DNA from: Chryseobacterium sp. W4I1
GTDB lineage: Bacteria; Bacteroidota; Bacteroidia; Flavobacteriales; Weeksellaceae
Assembly (NCBI RefSeq): GCF_030816115.1
Contig: NZ_JAUSXQ010000001.1
Coordinates: 2,790,001 to 2,854,000 of the forward strand
DNA: 64,000 bases
Direction of reading: 5' to 3'
A program made the translations under genes and the position numbers. The notes under the pieces were generated by a model that did no database searches, had not been told where the DNA came from, and worked only from the letters and a program-made list of their open reading frames with translations. Each line of letters starts with the position of its first letter. Positions within the stretch are counted from its first letter, which is position 1. Of this stretch, positions 1 through 6,911 are shown piece by piece.

Positions 1-2
1 TC

Positions 3-224
3 TACATCGTAGCTCATCATATCAAGCTAATGGACTGGATCTACAGAAACGGGGATTCTTATGTAAGAACCGTCATTGAAAACCTGTTTGTAAGATCATT
101 GGAAAGTTTTAAAAAACATTCCAAGATCCAGCAGTGGCAGCTTCTTTATCAGAACATGCCCGATAATTTCCAGCTTATTTATAATGAGCAGCAGAAGCAG
201 GACGAAATCTTTTTTGGCAAGTAA
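3..224 (+). CDS. 3' end of an unidentified protein (partial)
   Basis: The reading frame is open from base 3 and ends at a TAA at 222-224, so only the last 73 codons are in the window. The visible tail is hydrophilic and rich in aromatic residues, with no signal peptide, membrane segment or motif I can assign to a family. It reads into a terminator-like hairpin about 20 bases downstream, so it is probably the last gene of its unit. I do not recognise the protein; the upstream sequence would be needed to name it. Confidence 0.6.
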   Translation, partial: YIVAHHIKLMDWIYRNGDSYVRTVIENLFVRSLESFKKHSKIQQWQLLYQNMPDNFQLIYNEQQKQDEIFFGK

Positions 225-242
225 GAAAATAATTTAATTTGT

Positions 243-277
243 AAGGCTCTTCAGGCATATTGTCTGGGGAGCTTTTT
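243..277 (+). terminator. Rho-independent terminator after the partial gene
   Basis: An imperfect stem pairs AAGGCTCTTCAGGCA with TGTCTGGGGAGCTT around a short TAT loop, allowing G-U pairs and one bulge, and is followed by a T run. It lies 20 bases after the stop codon of the first gene. Confidence 0.6.
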
Positions 278-410
278 ATTTTCCAAAAATTACACTTTTT
301 TTACTATTAGATATTTAACTTAATATCAATGGTTTATTATCAAAAACAGCCTGTTTATTACACTTTCAACAAATTTTATCAATTATATTTCACCGTATGG
401 TGCAAAATAT

Positions 411-418
411 TATCTTTG
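411..418 (+). promoter_or_regulatory. Bacteroidota -7 promoter element for the first CDCL gene
   Basis: TATCTTTG matches the Bacteroidota consensus TAnnTTTG exactly. No clear -33 TTG is visible at the usual spacing. Transcription would start near 422, leaving a leader of about 105 bases before the ATG at 528. Confidence 0.55.
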
Positions 419-527
419 CATCCATAAATTTCACTATACAAAGAATTATCGGTATACTGTAATTTCAACCGCACCGGATTTTGTTCTTTTCTATTTCAGA
501 AGAAAGTATCCGGAGTAAAAACAGACT

Positions 528-2078
528 ATGAGAAAATTTATATATGTAATGGCTGCTTTTTCTTTAGCAGTCTTGGGGAGCTGTACTAATGAAGCGGCAA
601 AATTGGATGATAATCAGATGGCACGTACGCCCGAACAGGTTATTAATATTACTTCATACGGAAGTTATCCTTCATCACTTTCAAAGTTTAAAACTTTATC
701 GAAGGGAGCAACAGATCCTGATGATTTTACGGAAACCCGTGAATTTCAGTCTTCAGAATCTATCGTACTGCCACATCTTCAAATGTATATTTTCCCGGGA
801 TCCCTTCTGAAAGGGAATTCTATCCAGAATATGGACTTTAAACCTATTTCGGCCTCAGTAAAGCCTGTTACCGTTTCTATGTCTATTCCGGCTTTGAACA
901 AAAAAACAGCATTTACGATAGACCAACCTTCATTGTCTAAGACCAGACAGCTGGTACAGGATTATATCCAGTCTGCAGATTTTACTCAGAACGGTACTTT
1001 AAGTTACAGTGTTGAACAGTTTACTTCTTATGATGAGCTGAAGGTAGCCTTCGGATCGAATGTAAATACCAGATCATTATTCGGAAAAAATTCTTCTTCT
1101 ACAAATATCGAAGAGGGAATGATTTCAAAAAGAAGCGGATTTTATGTGAAATTTTACCAGACTTCTTTCACGCTGGATATGGATATTCCGGCAGGATCGC
1201 TTGTTAATGACAATAATTTTGACAGCGGCGGTGTGGAACCTGTTTATGTAAGTTCTATTTCTTACGGAAGAATGGGCGTTCTGTCTATTGAAACAAATGA
1301 GCAGGCAGATACAGCAAAAAAGACGATCAATGAGACCTTCAGCAAGCTATTTGTAAATGGAGAAAGTTCTCTGACCCAGGAGGAAAAAAACTTCCTGAAT
1401 GGTGCTGATTTTAATTTATACCTGATTGGCGGAAGCGGCGTTACAGCAGTACAGTCTTTTCAGGGATATGCCGCTTTTGTAAATCATATTGCTAAAGGAA
1501 ATTTCTCGAAAAGCCAGCCAGGAGTTCCTATTTTCTGTTCCTATTCTTACCTGAATGATAATTCTCCAGTGAAGACGACCTTCAAATTCGATATTAAAAA
1601 GAAGCCTGTTTACGTAGAGCTGAAAATAGAAAATATAGAAAATTTCAGAACTACATTTGGACCTACGCAGTTTGGTAAGATGGGAAAACTGACACTTCAT
1701 TATTATGACAGCCGTTCCAGAACCAAAATGATTGCACCACCGTATGTGAAGTTTAAGATTAAAGCAGACAGAACGGCAACAGGAGATGATATTCTGGGCA
1801 TTAAGAGTCCTTTCATCGATCAATATACCTATCCAAGGGAAATTACACTCCAAAATGCCGGGGGTGATACTTTCACCAATGTTTCAGGGTTTTACTCTAC
1901 ATCATGCATTTTTGACATGGCAAATCCCAATAATGCCACTTACTGTGCAAACCCGTTGAACATTGTTCTGGATAACGAACTCAGAAATTTCATGAACGGC
2001 CGAAATATGAGTCAGAGTGCAAAATACACCTATACTATTCTGCCTGATCCTAGCAACAGTTATATCGTAATCAATTAA
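528..2078 (+). CDS. CDC-like pore-forming lipoprotein, long form 1 (thiol-activated cytolysin family)
   Basis: 516-aa lipoprotein with a lipobox ending at Cys19. From about residue 75 to 360 the pattern follows domains 1-3 of cholesterol-dependent cytolysins: FPGSLL near 89-94, a predicted first membrane-hairpin region at about 165-222, YGR at 246-248, the glycine pair at 301-302 of the MACPF/CDC bend, and a DNSPVKTTF strand at 344-352. Residues of about 362-516 occupy the place of domain 4, but the tryptophan-rich undecapeptide that binds cholesterol is absent, so cholesterol is unlikely to be the receptor. Published work describes such CDC-like proteins in Bacteroidota as long/short pairs. 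The protein is likely an exported outer-membrane or surface lipoprotein that assembles pores. The unknown lipoprotein gene follows after 3 bases. Family assignment is firm; target and partner are inferred. Confidence 0.85.
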   Translation: MRKFIYVMAAFSLAVLGSCTNEAAKLDDNQMARTPEQVINITSYGSYPSSLSKFKTLSKGATDPDDFTETREFQSSESIVLPHLQMYIFPGSLLKGNSIQNMDFKPISASVKPVTVSMSIPALNKKTAFTIDQPSLSKTRQLVQDYIQSADFTQNGTLSYSVEQFTSYDELKVAFGSNVNTRSLFGKNSSSTNIEEGMISKRSGFYVKFYQTSFTLDMDIPAGSLVNDNNFDSGGVEPVYVSSISYGRMGVLSIETNEQADTAKKTINETFSKLFVNGESSLTQEEKNFLNGADFNLYLIGGSGVTAVQSFQGYAAFVNHIAKGNFSKSQPGVPIFCSYSYLNDNSPVKTTFKFDIKKKPVYVELKIENIENFRTTFGPTQFGKMGKLTLHYYDSRSRTKMIAPPYVKFKIKADRTATGDDILGIKSPFIDQYTYPREITLQNAGGDTFTNVSGFYSTSCIFDMANPNNATYCANPLNIVLDNELRNFMNGRNMSQSAKYTYTILPDPSNSYIVIN

Positions 2079-2081
2079 GTT

Positions 2082-2681
2082 ATGAAAAAATCTTTCTACA
2101 TCATTCTTACTTCCCTGCTTGCAGTTTCATGCAGCGGTAACGATGATCATGTTATTGAAAATCCTAAGCCTGCAGAAAAGGAAGTATACAGTTTTGGGTA
2201 TAAAAATTATAATGTCCGCAATATTTCTGCGTATAAAGGTCCTTCCGGGCAAAAAAATGAGGTCTCGGAATCTTACCTGAACTCCTACTGGAGTACTTAT
2301 CAAGAGCCGGCCTGGAAAAAAATAAGCCTGGATCTGAAGAAGAGCTCCCTTCATCTTATCTCTGGAACGTCAGCAGATATTACATATAATGTGAAAATTG
2401 AGAAAGATTCGGTATTCATTAATGAAAACAACGGACAGAGTTTTATCGGAATTTTTAATAAAAATGAAGCTTTATTTACGCTTAAAAGATCTTTGATATC
2501 TATGAAAAAGATGCCGAGAGAAAATATAAGTGGTCTGATTTTTTCTCAAAAAGTAAGTTTTGGGATTACCGGTTACCAGGATGTTTTCGGGAACAGTATT
2601 TTCAGCAATCCGTCTGAAATGACAGAGGCAGGAGATGATGTTCTTTGGTGCAATATAGATTATTATTTTCCTTCTTTATAA
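2082..2681 (+). CDS. Unknown lipoprotein co-transcribed with CDCL long form 1
   Basis: 199-aa protein with a type II signal peptide; the lipobox ends in VSC at Cys17. The mature part is polar, with predicted beta-strand character and no motif I recognise. It shows no similarity by eye to the cytolysin-like proteins next to it. It starts 3 bases after the stop of the long-form gene, so the two are almost certainly one transcript, which ends at a strong hairpin at 2748-2772. Possible roles are self-protection, a chaperone, or an accessory surface factor for the pore-former. These rest only on position and the shared lipoprotein anchor. Nothing equivalent follows the second long gene. Confidence 0.75.
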   Translation: MKKSFYIILTSLLAVSCSGNDDHVIENPKPAEKEVYSFGYKNYNVRNISAYKGPSGQKNEVSESYLNSYWSTYQEPAWKKISLDLKKSSLHLISGTSADITYNVKIEKDSVFINENNGQSFIGIFNKNEALFTLKRSLISMKKMPRENISGLIFSQKVSFGITGYQDVFGNSIFSNPSEMTEAGDDVLWCNIDYYFPSL

Positions 2682-2747
2682 ATTTTAACGATGTGTAATC
2701 AGATCTCAGAAATATCCTTTCATGCATTTATTTGATCTGAAAACAGC

Positions 2748-2780
2748 CTCCCCTAACGAATTGTTGGGGGAGTTTTTATT
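2748..2780 (+). terminator. Terminator after the first CDCL transcription unit
   Basis: CTCCCCTAAC at 2748-2757 pairs with GTTGGGGGAG at 2763-2772 around a GAATT loop, followed by a run of T. It separates the long1/lipoprotein unit from the short/long2 unit. Confidence 0.85.
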
Positions 2781-2926
2781 TTTTTAGCTCAAATTTACAT
2801 GATTTTTATCACTATAAAGAGAACTACATAAATTAAAACCAACCAGTTACATGTAATTAATCTTTTATTAATAATGGTTAACAAAGATTTAATCAATATA
2901 TATTTCACTAATACGTGTAAAAACAA

Positions 2927-2934
2927 TACTTTTG
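2927..2934 (+). promoter_or_regulatory. -7 promoter element of the short/long2 CDCL operon
   Basis: TACTTTTG matches TAnnTTTG. The predicted start of transcription near 2938 lies downstream of the possible upstream start codon at 2932. This supports the ATG at 2953 as the true start and gives a leader of about 15 bases. Confidence 0.6.
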
Positions 2935-2952
2935 GGACCTCAAATTAAATTT

Positions 2953-4023
2953 ATGAAAAGAATCATTTTACCCATTACATTACTGGTTTTAACTGGTATT
3001 TCTTCAATTTCATGTCGTCAGGATATTAATGAAGAAGCTCAAACTGTCATAGAAGGAGCAAAGACTTCCAGAGGAATTAATCCTGTTGTAAGTTTACCTT
3101 CCAAGTATTTAAATTATGACGAGGTTTCTGTAGGAGGAAATAAAGTTGCTTCCAAAACAACAACAGTCACTTTAAACAGTGACCAGATGGTTGTAACATC
3201 ACCTAATAAAACGTTCATCGGCGGGGTTTACAATTCTACGACCCTGGACAATCTTTCGTATACGCCGATCTCTTATCCTGTAAAGCCAATTACGGTTTCT
3301 TATTCATTCCCGTCTGATTTTATTGTGGACACGATTGAAAAGCCTACGCTTTCCAGCATGAGATCTTCCATATTCAAAGCTATGCAGAGTGCCAACTTCA
3401 GTGGTCAGCAGTCGCTTGCTTTTGATTATAATATCAAGCAGTTTTCTTATTACAGTGAGCTTAAAATTGCATTCGGGGCTAATGTAAATATCGGAAGCAT
3501 TTTCAGTATTGATATCAGCGGAAGCAACAATAAAGTGAAAAAAAATACGGGAATCTTTGCTAAGTTTACTCAGAAGAATTTCACCATTGATATGGATATT
3601 CCGGATAATGGGAATATTTTTAAAAATGAATCTGACCTGGATCTGGCAGCTTCTAAAAACCCGGTTTACATCAACTCTATCACCTACGGAAGACTTGGAA
3701 TTATATCTCTGGAATCTGATTATTCTTATAACGAAACGGCTTTTGCTTTAAAGGCAGCATTAAATGCTAAAATGGTGAACGGATCTATCAGCATTGATGT
3801 TCAGAGTAAAAAAATTCTTGAAGAATCTGATCTGAAAGTATATATTCTCGGCGGTATAGGGTCTGATGCAGTACAAGTGGTACAGGGCTACACGGGCTTT
3901 ATCAACTTTATTGTAAACGGAGGACAGTTTACAGCTAACGCTCCTGGAGTTCCAATTAACTTTACAGCAGCTCATGCTGGGGATAATTCTGTATACTATA
4001 CCACTTTCACGGTAGAAAAATAA
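2953..4023 (+). CDS. CDC-like pore-forming lipoprotein, short form (no domain 4)
   Basis: 356-aa lipoprotein with a lipobox Cys21. It aligns with the core of the long forms: KPITVSYSFP at about 111-120, the FTIDMDIP strand at about 210-217, YGR at 245-247, the glycine pair at 300-301, and a final DNSVYYTTFTVEK. It ends exactly where domain 3 ends in the long forms, so the whole C-terminal domain is missing by design and not by a broken frame. The stop is followed after one base by the ATG of the second long form, which implies co-translation. In the CDC-like family, short and long proteins have been described as partners of a mixed pore, with the long form binding the target. I infer that role here. 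The ATG at 2953 is preferred over one at 2932, which lies inside the promoter element. Confidence 0.85.
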   Translation: MKRIILPITLLVLTGISSISCRQDINEEAQTVIEGAKTSRGINPVVSLPSKYLNYDEVSVGGNKVASKTTTVTLNSDQMVVTSPNKTFIGGVYNSTTLDNLSYTPISYPVKPITVSYSFPSDFIVDTIEKPTLSSMRSSIFKAMQSANFSGQQSLAFDYNIKQFSYYSELKIAFGANVNIGSIFSIDISGSNNKVKKNTGIFAKFTQKNFTIDMDIPDNGNIFKNESDLDLAASKNPVYINSITYGRLGIISLESDYSYNETAFALKAALNAKMVNGSISIDVQSKKILEESDLKVYILGGIGSDAVQVVQGYTGFINFIVNGGQFTANAPGVPINFTAAHAGDNSVYYTTFTVEK

Positions 4024-4024
4024 T

Positions 4025-5497
4025 ATGAAGAAATTAATATATCTAATGGCGGTCATTTCTATGGCTGCCTTAGAAAGTTGTACAAATGAGCTTGAAAGAT
4101 CTGCGGAAGCTCAGGAAATGGCCCGGGCACCTCAGCAAGTAGTGAATGTGACTTCATTCGGAACGTATCCATCAGCATTATCCGGGAAAAACAGAAATAT
4201 GCTGGCTAAGGGTGGTAATGCGGAAGAATTTACTGAAACCAAAGAGTTTGAATCTTCAGAATCTATCGTACTGCCACATCTTCAAATGTATATTTTCCCG
4301 GGATCTCTGCTGAAAGGGAATTCCATACAGGATATGAATTTTAAGCCCATTACGGCTTCGGTAAAGCCTGTTACCGTTTCGATGTCTATTCCAGCTTTGA
4401 ATAAAAAGACAGCATTCACCATAGATCAGCCTTCTTTATCCAAAACAAGACAGCTGGTACAGGATTATATTCAGTCTGCTGATTTTACGCAGAATGGAAC
4501 GCTGAGCTACAGTGTTGAGCAGTTTACTTCTTATGATGAGCTTAAAGTCGCCTTCGGATCGAATGTAAATACCAGATCATTATTTGGGAAAAATTCTTCT
4601 TCTACGAATATTGAGGAAGGAATGATTGCCAAAAGAACCGGTTTTTATGTAAAATTTTATCAGACGTCTTTCACTCTGGATATGGATATTCCCTCAGGAT
4701 CGCTAGTTAATGACAATAATTTTGACAGTGGTGGTGTGGAGCCGGTGTATGTAAACTCCATTTCTTATGGAAGAATGGGTGTTTTGACTATCGAAACCAA
4801 TGAGCTTACTGAAACAGCGAGAAAGACAATTAATGAATCATTCAGTAAATTATTTGTTAAAGGGGAAAGCTACCTGACGGAAGATGAAAAAAATTTCCTG
4901 AACGGTGCAGATTTCAATCTTTATATGATTGGTGGAAGCGGCGTTACAGCAGCTCAGTCTTTTAAGGGATATGAAGCATTTGTGAATCATATTTCAAAAG
5001 GAACTTTCTCGAAAAGCCAGCCTGGTGTTCCGATTTTCTGTACCTATTCTTATTTAAAGGATAATTCTCCGGTAAAAACTACATTTAAGTTTGACATCAA
5101 AAATCCGCCGGTTTATGTAAAACTTGTAAAGGAAAATATCACAAGTGGCCGTAATAGAAATGTAGACCTAAAGCTATATTTTTATTCCAGTAAGAGCCAG
5201 ACCAATACGATTGCCCATCCCAGCATCCGTTTTGTGATCAATAAAATATCAAAAGTAGGAAGAAAAAATAGTGGTATGAATGGGCCATGGACTTTTACTA
5301 CCACCAATGAGCCAATCATCCTTCAAAATGCAGGGATGAATATTAATATGAGTATTCCAAATCAAGTGCTGTCCCGTGAGAACGGGCCTTGTGTACCAAG
5401 GGGCAGATTCGGCTGTGAAGTGGTGCCTATTTACACAGAAGATGTGGAATACAGTATAGCACCGAGTGACAAGTACAACTATCTTGTTATAGATTAA
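4025..5497 (+). CDS. CDC-like pore-forming lipoprotein, long form 2
   Basis: 490-aa lipoprotein, lipobox Cys19. Residues of about 74-360 are nearly identical to long form 1, including FPGSLL, the membrane-hairpin region, YGR at 248-250 and the glycine pair at 303-304. The last 130 residues share only scattered positions with it, chiefly a short ILQNAG-like strand, and carry two extra cysteines in a GPCVPRGRFGCE segment. The diverged C-terminal region takes the place of CDC domain 4 and lacks the undecapeptide. The gene starts 1 base after the short form and ends before a terminator at 5561-5590, so short and long form a two-gene operon. It probably provides target recognition for a pore built with the short protein; this is inferred from family knowledge and arrangement. 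Confidence 0.85.
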   Translation: MKKLIYLMAVISMAALESCTNELERSAEAQEMARAPQQVVNVTSFGTYPSALSGKNRNMLAKGGNAEEFTETKEFESSESIVLPHLQMYIFPGSLLKGNSIQDMNFKPITASVKPVTVSMSIPALNKKTAFTIDQPSLSKTRQLVQDYIQSADFTQNGTLSYSVEQFTSYDELKVAFGSNVNTRSLFGKNSSSTNIEEGMIAKRTGFYVKFYQTSFTLDMDIPSGSLVNDNNFDSGGVEPVYVNSISYGRMGVLTIETNELTETARKTINESFSKLFVKGESYLTEDEKNFLNGADFNLYMIGGSGVTAAQSFKGYEAFVNHISKGTFSKSQPGVPIFCTYSYLKDNSPVKTTFKFDIKNPPVYVKLVKENITSGRNRNVDLKLYFYSSKSQTNTIAHPSIRFVINKISKVGRKNSGMNGPWTFTTTNEPIILQNAGMNINMSIPNQVLSRENGPCVPRGRFGCEVVPIYTEDVEYSIAPSDKYNYLVID

Positions 5498-5560
5498 AAA
5501 TACATTGTATAGATGTGTAACCGGATAATAGAATATCCTTATATGATTAATCTGAAAAAG

Positions 5561-5590
5561 AACTCCCCACATTTTGTCCGGGAGTTTTGT
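5561..5590 (+). terminator. Terminator of the short/long2 CDCL operon
   Basis: AACTCCC at 5561-5567 pairs with GGGAGTT at 5580-5586, followed by TTGTTTT. The converging thioredoxin-like gene ends at 5592, so the element may serve both directions. Confidence 0.75.
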
Positions 5591-5591
5591 T

Positions 5592-6110
5592 TTATTTATC
5601 TTTTTTCACAAAGACTTTTTGAATAATCAGAAGTTCCTGTTGATTCATCTTTGAACTTTTTTCTAGCTTGGCCATAAATGTAGAAACTTCATCAGGAGTT
5701 GCGGGTGATCCTAGATTTTCTCCCTTGCTGTCGAAGGAATCAGCAAGCACCTCTCCTTTTGGGTTTAAGATAATCCAGAAAGGGAGTCCTGCATTTTCTC
5801 CTTTATATTTATTCATCAATTCCTGTCCGCCGGGATTTTCAAGCTTTTTCTTGTCCCCTCTCTCCTGAACGTCGATATAAGTCGTCACAAATTTCTTATC
5901 GAAAATTGGTTTGGTTTCAGGAAGGTTCATATTTTTTTCCATTAGCTTACACCAGCCACACCATGAGGCATGAAATACCAGCAAAACATTTTTATTTTGG
6001 ACTTTAGCTTCTGTCAGAGCTTTATTTAATTCTATATCTGCTTTTTCCTGCGCAGCATTCAGTTGAAACAGGAATAAAGAAGCAACGATGATCACTTTAA
6101 AAAATTTCAT
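5592..6110 (-). CDS. Exported thioredoxin-like protein
   Basis: 172-aa protein with an N-terminal signal peptide (hydrophobic residues 4-20). A thioredoxin fold follows, with the redox motif C51-G-W-C54 after an FHASW strand and the cis-proline context GLPFWIIL further on. The CGWC motif is typical of thioredoxin-like thiol:disulfide proteins of the DsbD-C/thioredoxin_7 type in Bacteroidota. It likely acts in the periplasm as a reductase or in cytochrome and disulfide maintenance. The gene is transcribed alone, converging on the cytolysin-like operon, and nothing suggests a functional link between them. The exact substrate cannot be told from sequence. Confidence 0.85.
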   Translation of the reverse strand: MKFFKVIIVASLFLFQLNAAQEKADIELNKALTEAKVQNKNVLLVFHASWCGWCKLMEKNMNLPETKPIFDKKFVTTYIDVQERGDKKKLENPGGQELMNKYKGENAGLPFWIILNPKGEVLADSFDSKGENLGSPATPDEVSTFMAKLEKSSKMNQQELLIIQKVFVKKDK

Positions 6111-6229
6111 TTAAATTTTGGTTTGGTTTACTGATACTAATTTACATAAAAGTGGATACTCATATTTCATTTATTTAGAAAAATGTATATTTGAAATAAA
6201 TCATCATATGTTGAATTAAAATAAACACA

Positions 6230-6454
6230 ATGGCATATTGTTATACTTGTGGCCGTTCAGGGGCTTATCATCGCAAGAATGTTGTCACTGGTCACTCCTC
6301 ATCCAGCCGTACCAATGTAACATATACAGGTCCCCGATTTCTGTGTGATGAATGTTCATTGAATATGGACAGATCCGCTTTGCAAGACAAAATTTATAAC
6401 AGATATTTCATCATTCTAATTTTGTTGGTATTGATTTATTTTTTTAAAAGATAA
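6230..6454 (+). CDS. Small zinc-ribbon membrane protein
   Basis: 74-aa protein with two CxxC pairs (C4/C7 and C39/C42) that look like a zinc ribbon, followed by a single hydrophobic segment at about 58-72 and a basic tail. It would sit in the inner membrane with a small metal-binding head. The next gene starts after one intervening base, so the two form an operon. I do not recognise a named family. The cysteine spacing and the tight coupling to the following gene support it as real. Confidence 0.65.
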   Translation: MAYCYTCGRSGAYHRKNVVTGHSSSSRTNVTYTGPRFLCDECSLNMDRSALQDKIYNRYFIILILLVLIYFFKR

Positions 6455-6455
6455 A

Positions 6456-6806
6456 ATGGCATATTCAGACAGTTTAAAACCGCTTAAAACTCATTTAGCC
6501 ATACTAAATCTGGTCATTATAGGACTTATCCTTTTTCTGTTTATGGCACCGGGAAACTTATTGGGTCACAGCTCAATTAAGGATATCAATTCGGTTTCAG
6601 CCAAAATAATTGCTAAAAACGGGGCATCAATTAGGGACATGCCTTCCAGAAAAGGCAAAGTAATAGTAATTGCCCCTGTAAATTCGGAAATAAAGATTAT
6701 TCAGAGAAAGGTTCAAAGTGATATAATTGATCACAAACCGGGAAGTTGGGTGAAGGTTGAATATTTAGGAAAAACGGGCTATATCTGGGAACATCTTATT
6801 GATTAA
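6456..6806 (+). CDS. Membrane-anchored SH3-domain protein
   Basis: 116-aa protein with a transmembrane segment at about 14-32 and an extracytoplasmic bacterial SH3-type domain from about residue 48 to the end. The signature pieces are NGASIRDMPSRKGKV, a GSWVKVEY strand and GKTGYIWEHLI. Such domains usually bind peptidoglycan or cell-wall peptides. It is translated one base after the zinc-ribbon gene, and both begin with MAY. A bidirectional hairpin follows at 6848-6880. The function is probably envelope-related but unproven. Confidence 0.75.
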   Translation: MAYSDSLKPLKTHLAILNLVIIGLILFLFMAPGNLLGHSSIKDINSVSAKIIAKNGASIRDMPSRKGKVIVIAPVNSEIKIIQRKVQSDIIDHKPGSWVKVEYLGKTGYIWEHLID

Positions 6807-6847
6807 AATAATTTTACTATATCAGAAATACTACTGTAATAAGAAGA

Positions 6848-6882
6848 AAACCGCTGCAAATATGATATTTACAGCGGTTTTT
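6848..6882. terminator. Bidirectional terminator between the SH3 gene and dnaK
   Basis: AAACCGCTG at 6848-6856 pairs with CAGCGGTTT at 6872-6880, with further pairing of AAATAT/ATATTT inside the loop. A on one side and T on the other allow it to work for both converging genes. Confidence 0.8.
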
Positions 6883-6911
6883 ATAATGATATGCTATTAA
6901 TCTATAGCTAA

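Larger units (their letters stand above)
225..527. other. Intergenic region upstream of the first cytolysin-like gene
   Basis: This 303-base gap holds the terminator of the preceding gene, an AT-rich stretch, a TAnnTTTG promoter element at 411-418 and a leader of about 105 bases. The leader contains a CCGGAT (474-479) / ATCCGG (508-513) inverted repeat that could form a long-looped hairpin just before the start codon. I see no other gene in it. Confidence 0.6.

Noticed and set aside
2082..2681. The 199-aa lipoprotein as a degraded cytolysin copy
   Set aside because: No YGR, glycine-pair or other core motif is present and it has its own complete signal peptide and stop.
2932..2952. Upstream ATG for the short cytolysin-like protein
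   Set aside because: It lies within the predicted promoter element and would bury the lipoprotein signal peptide.
528..5497. Classification as true cholesterol-dependent cytolysins
   Set aside because: The tryptophan-rich undecapeptide and the Thr-Leu cholesterol pair of domain 4 are not seen, and the short form has no domain 4. The CDC-like group fits better.
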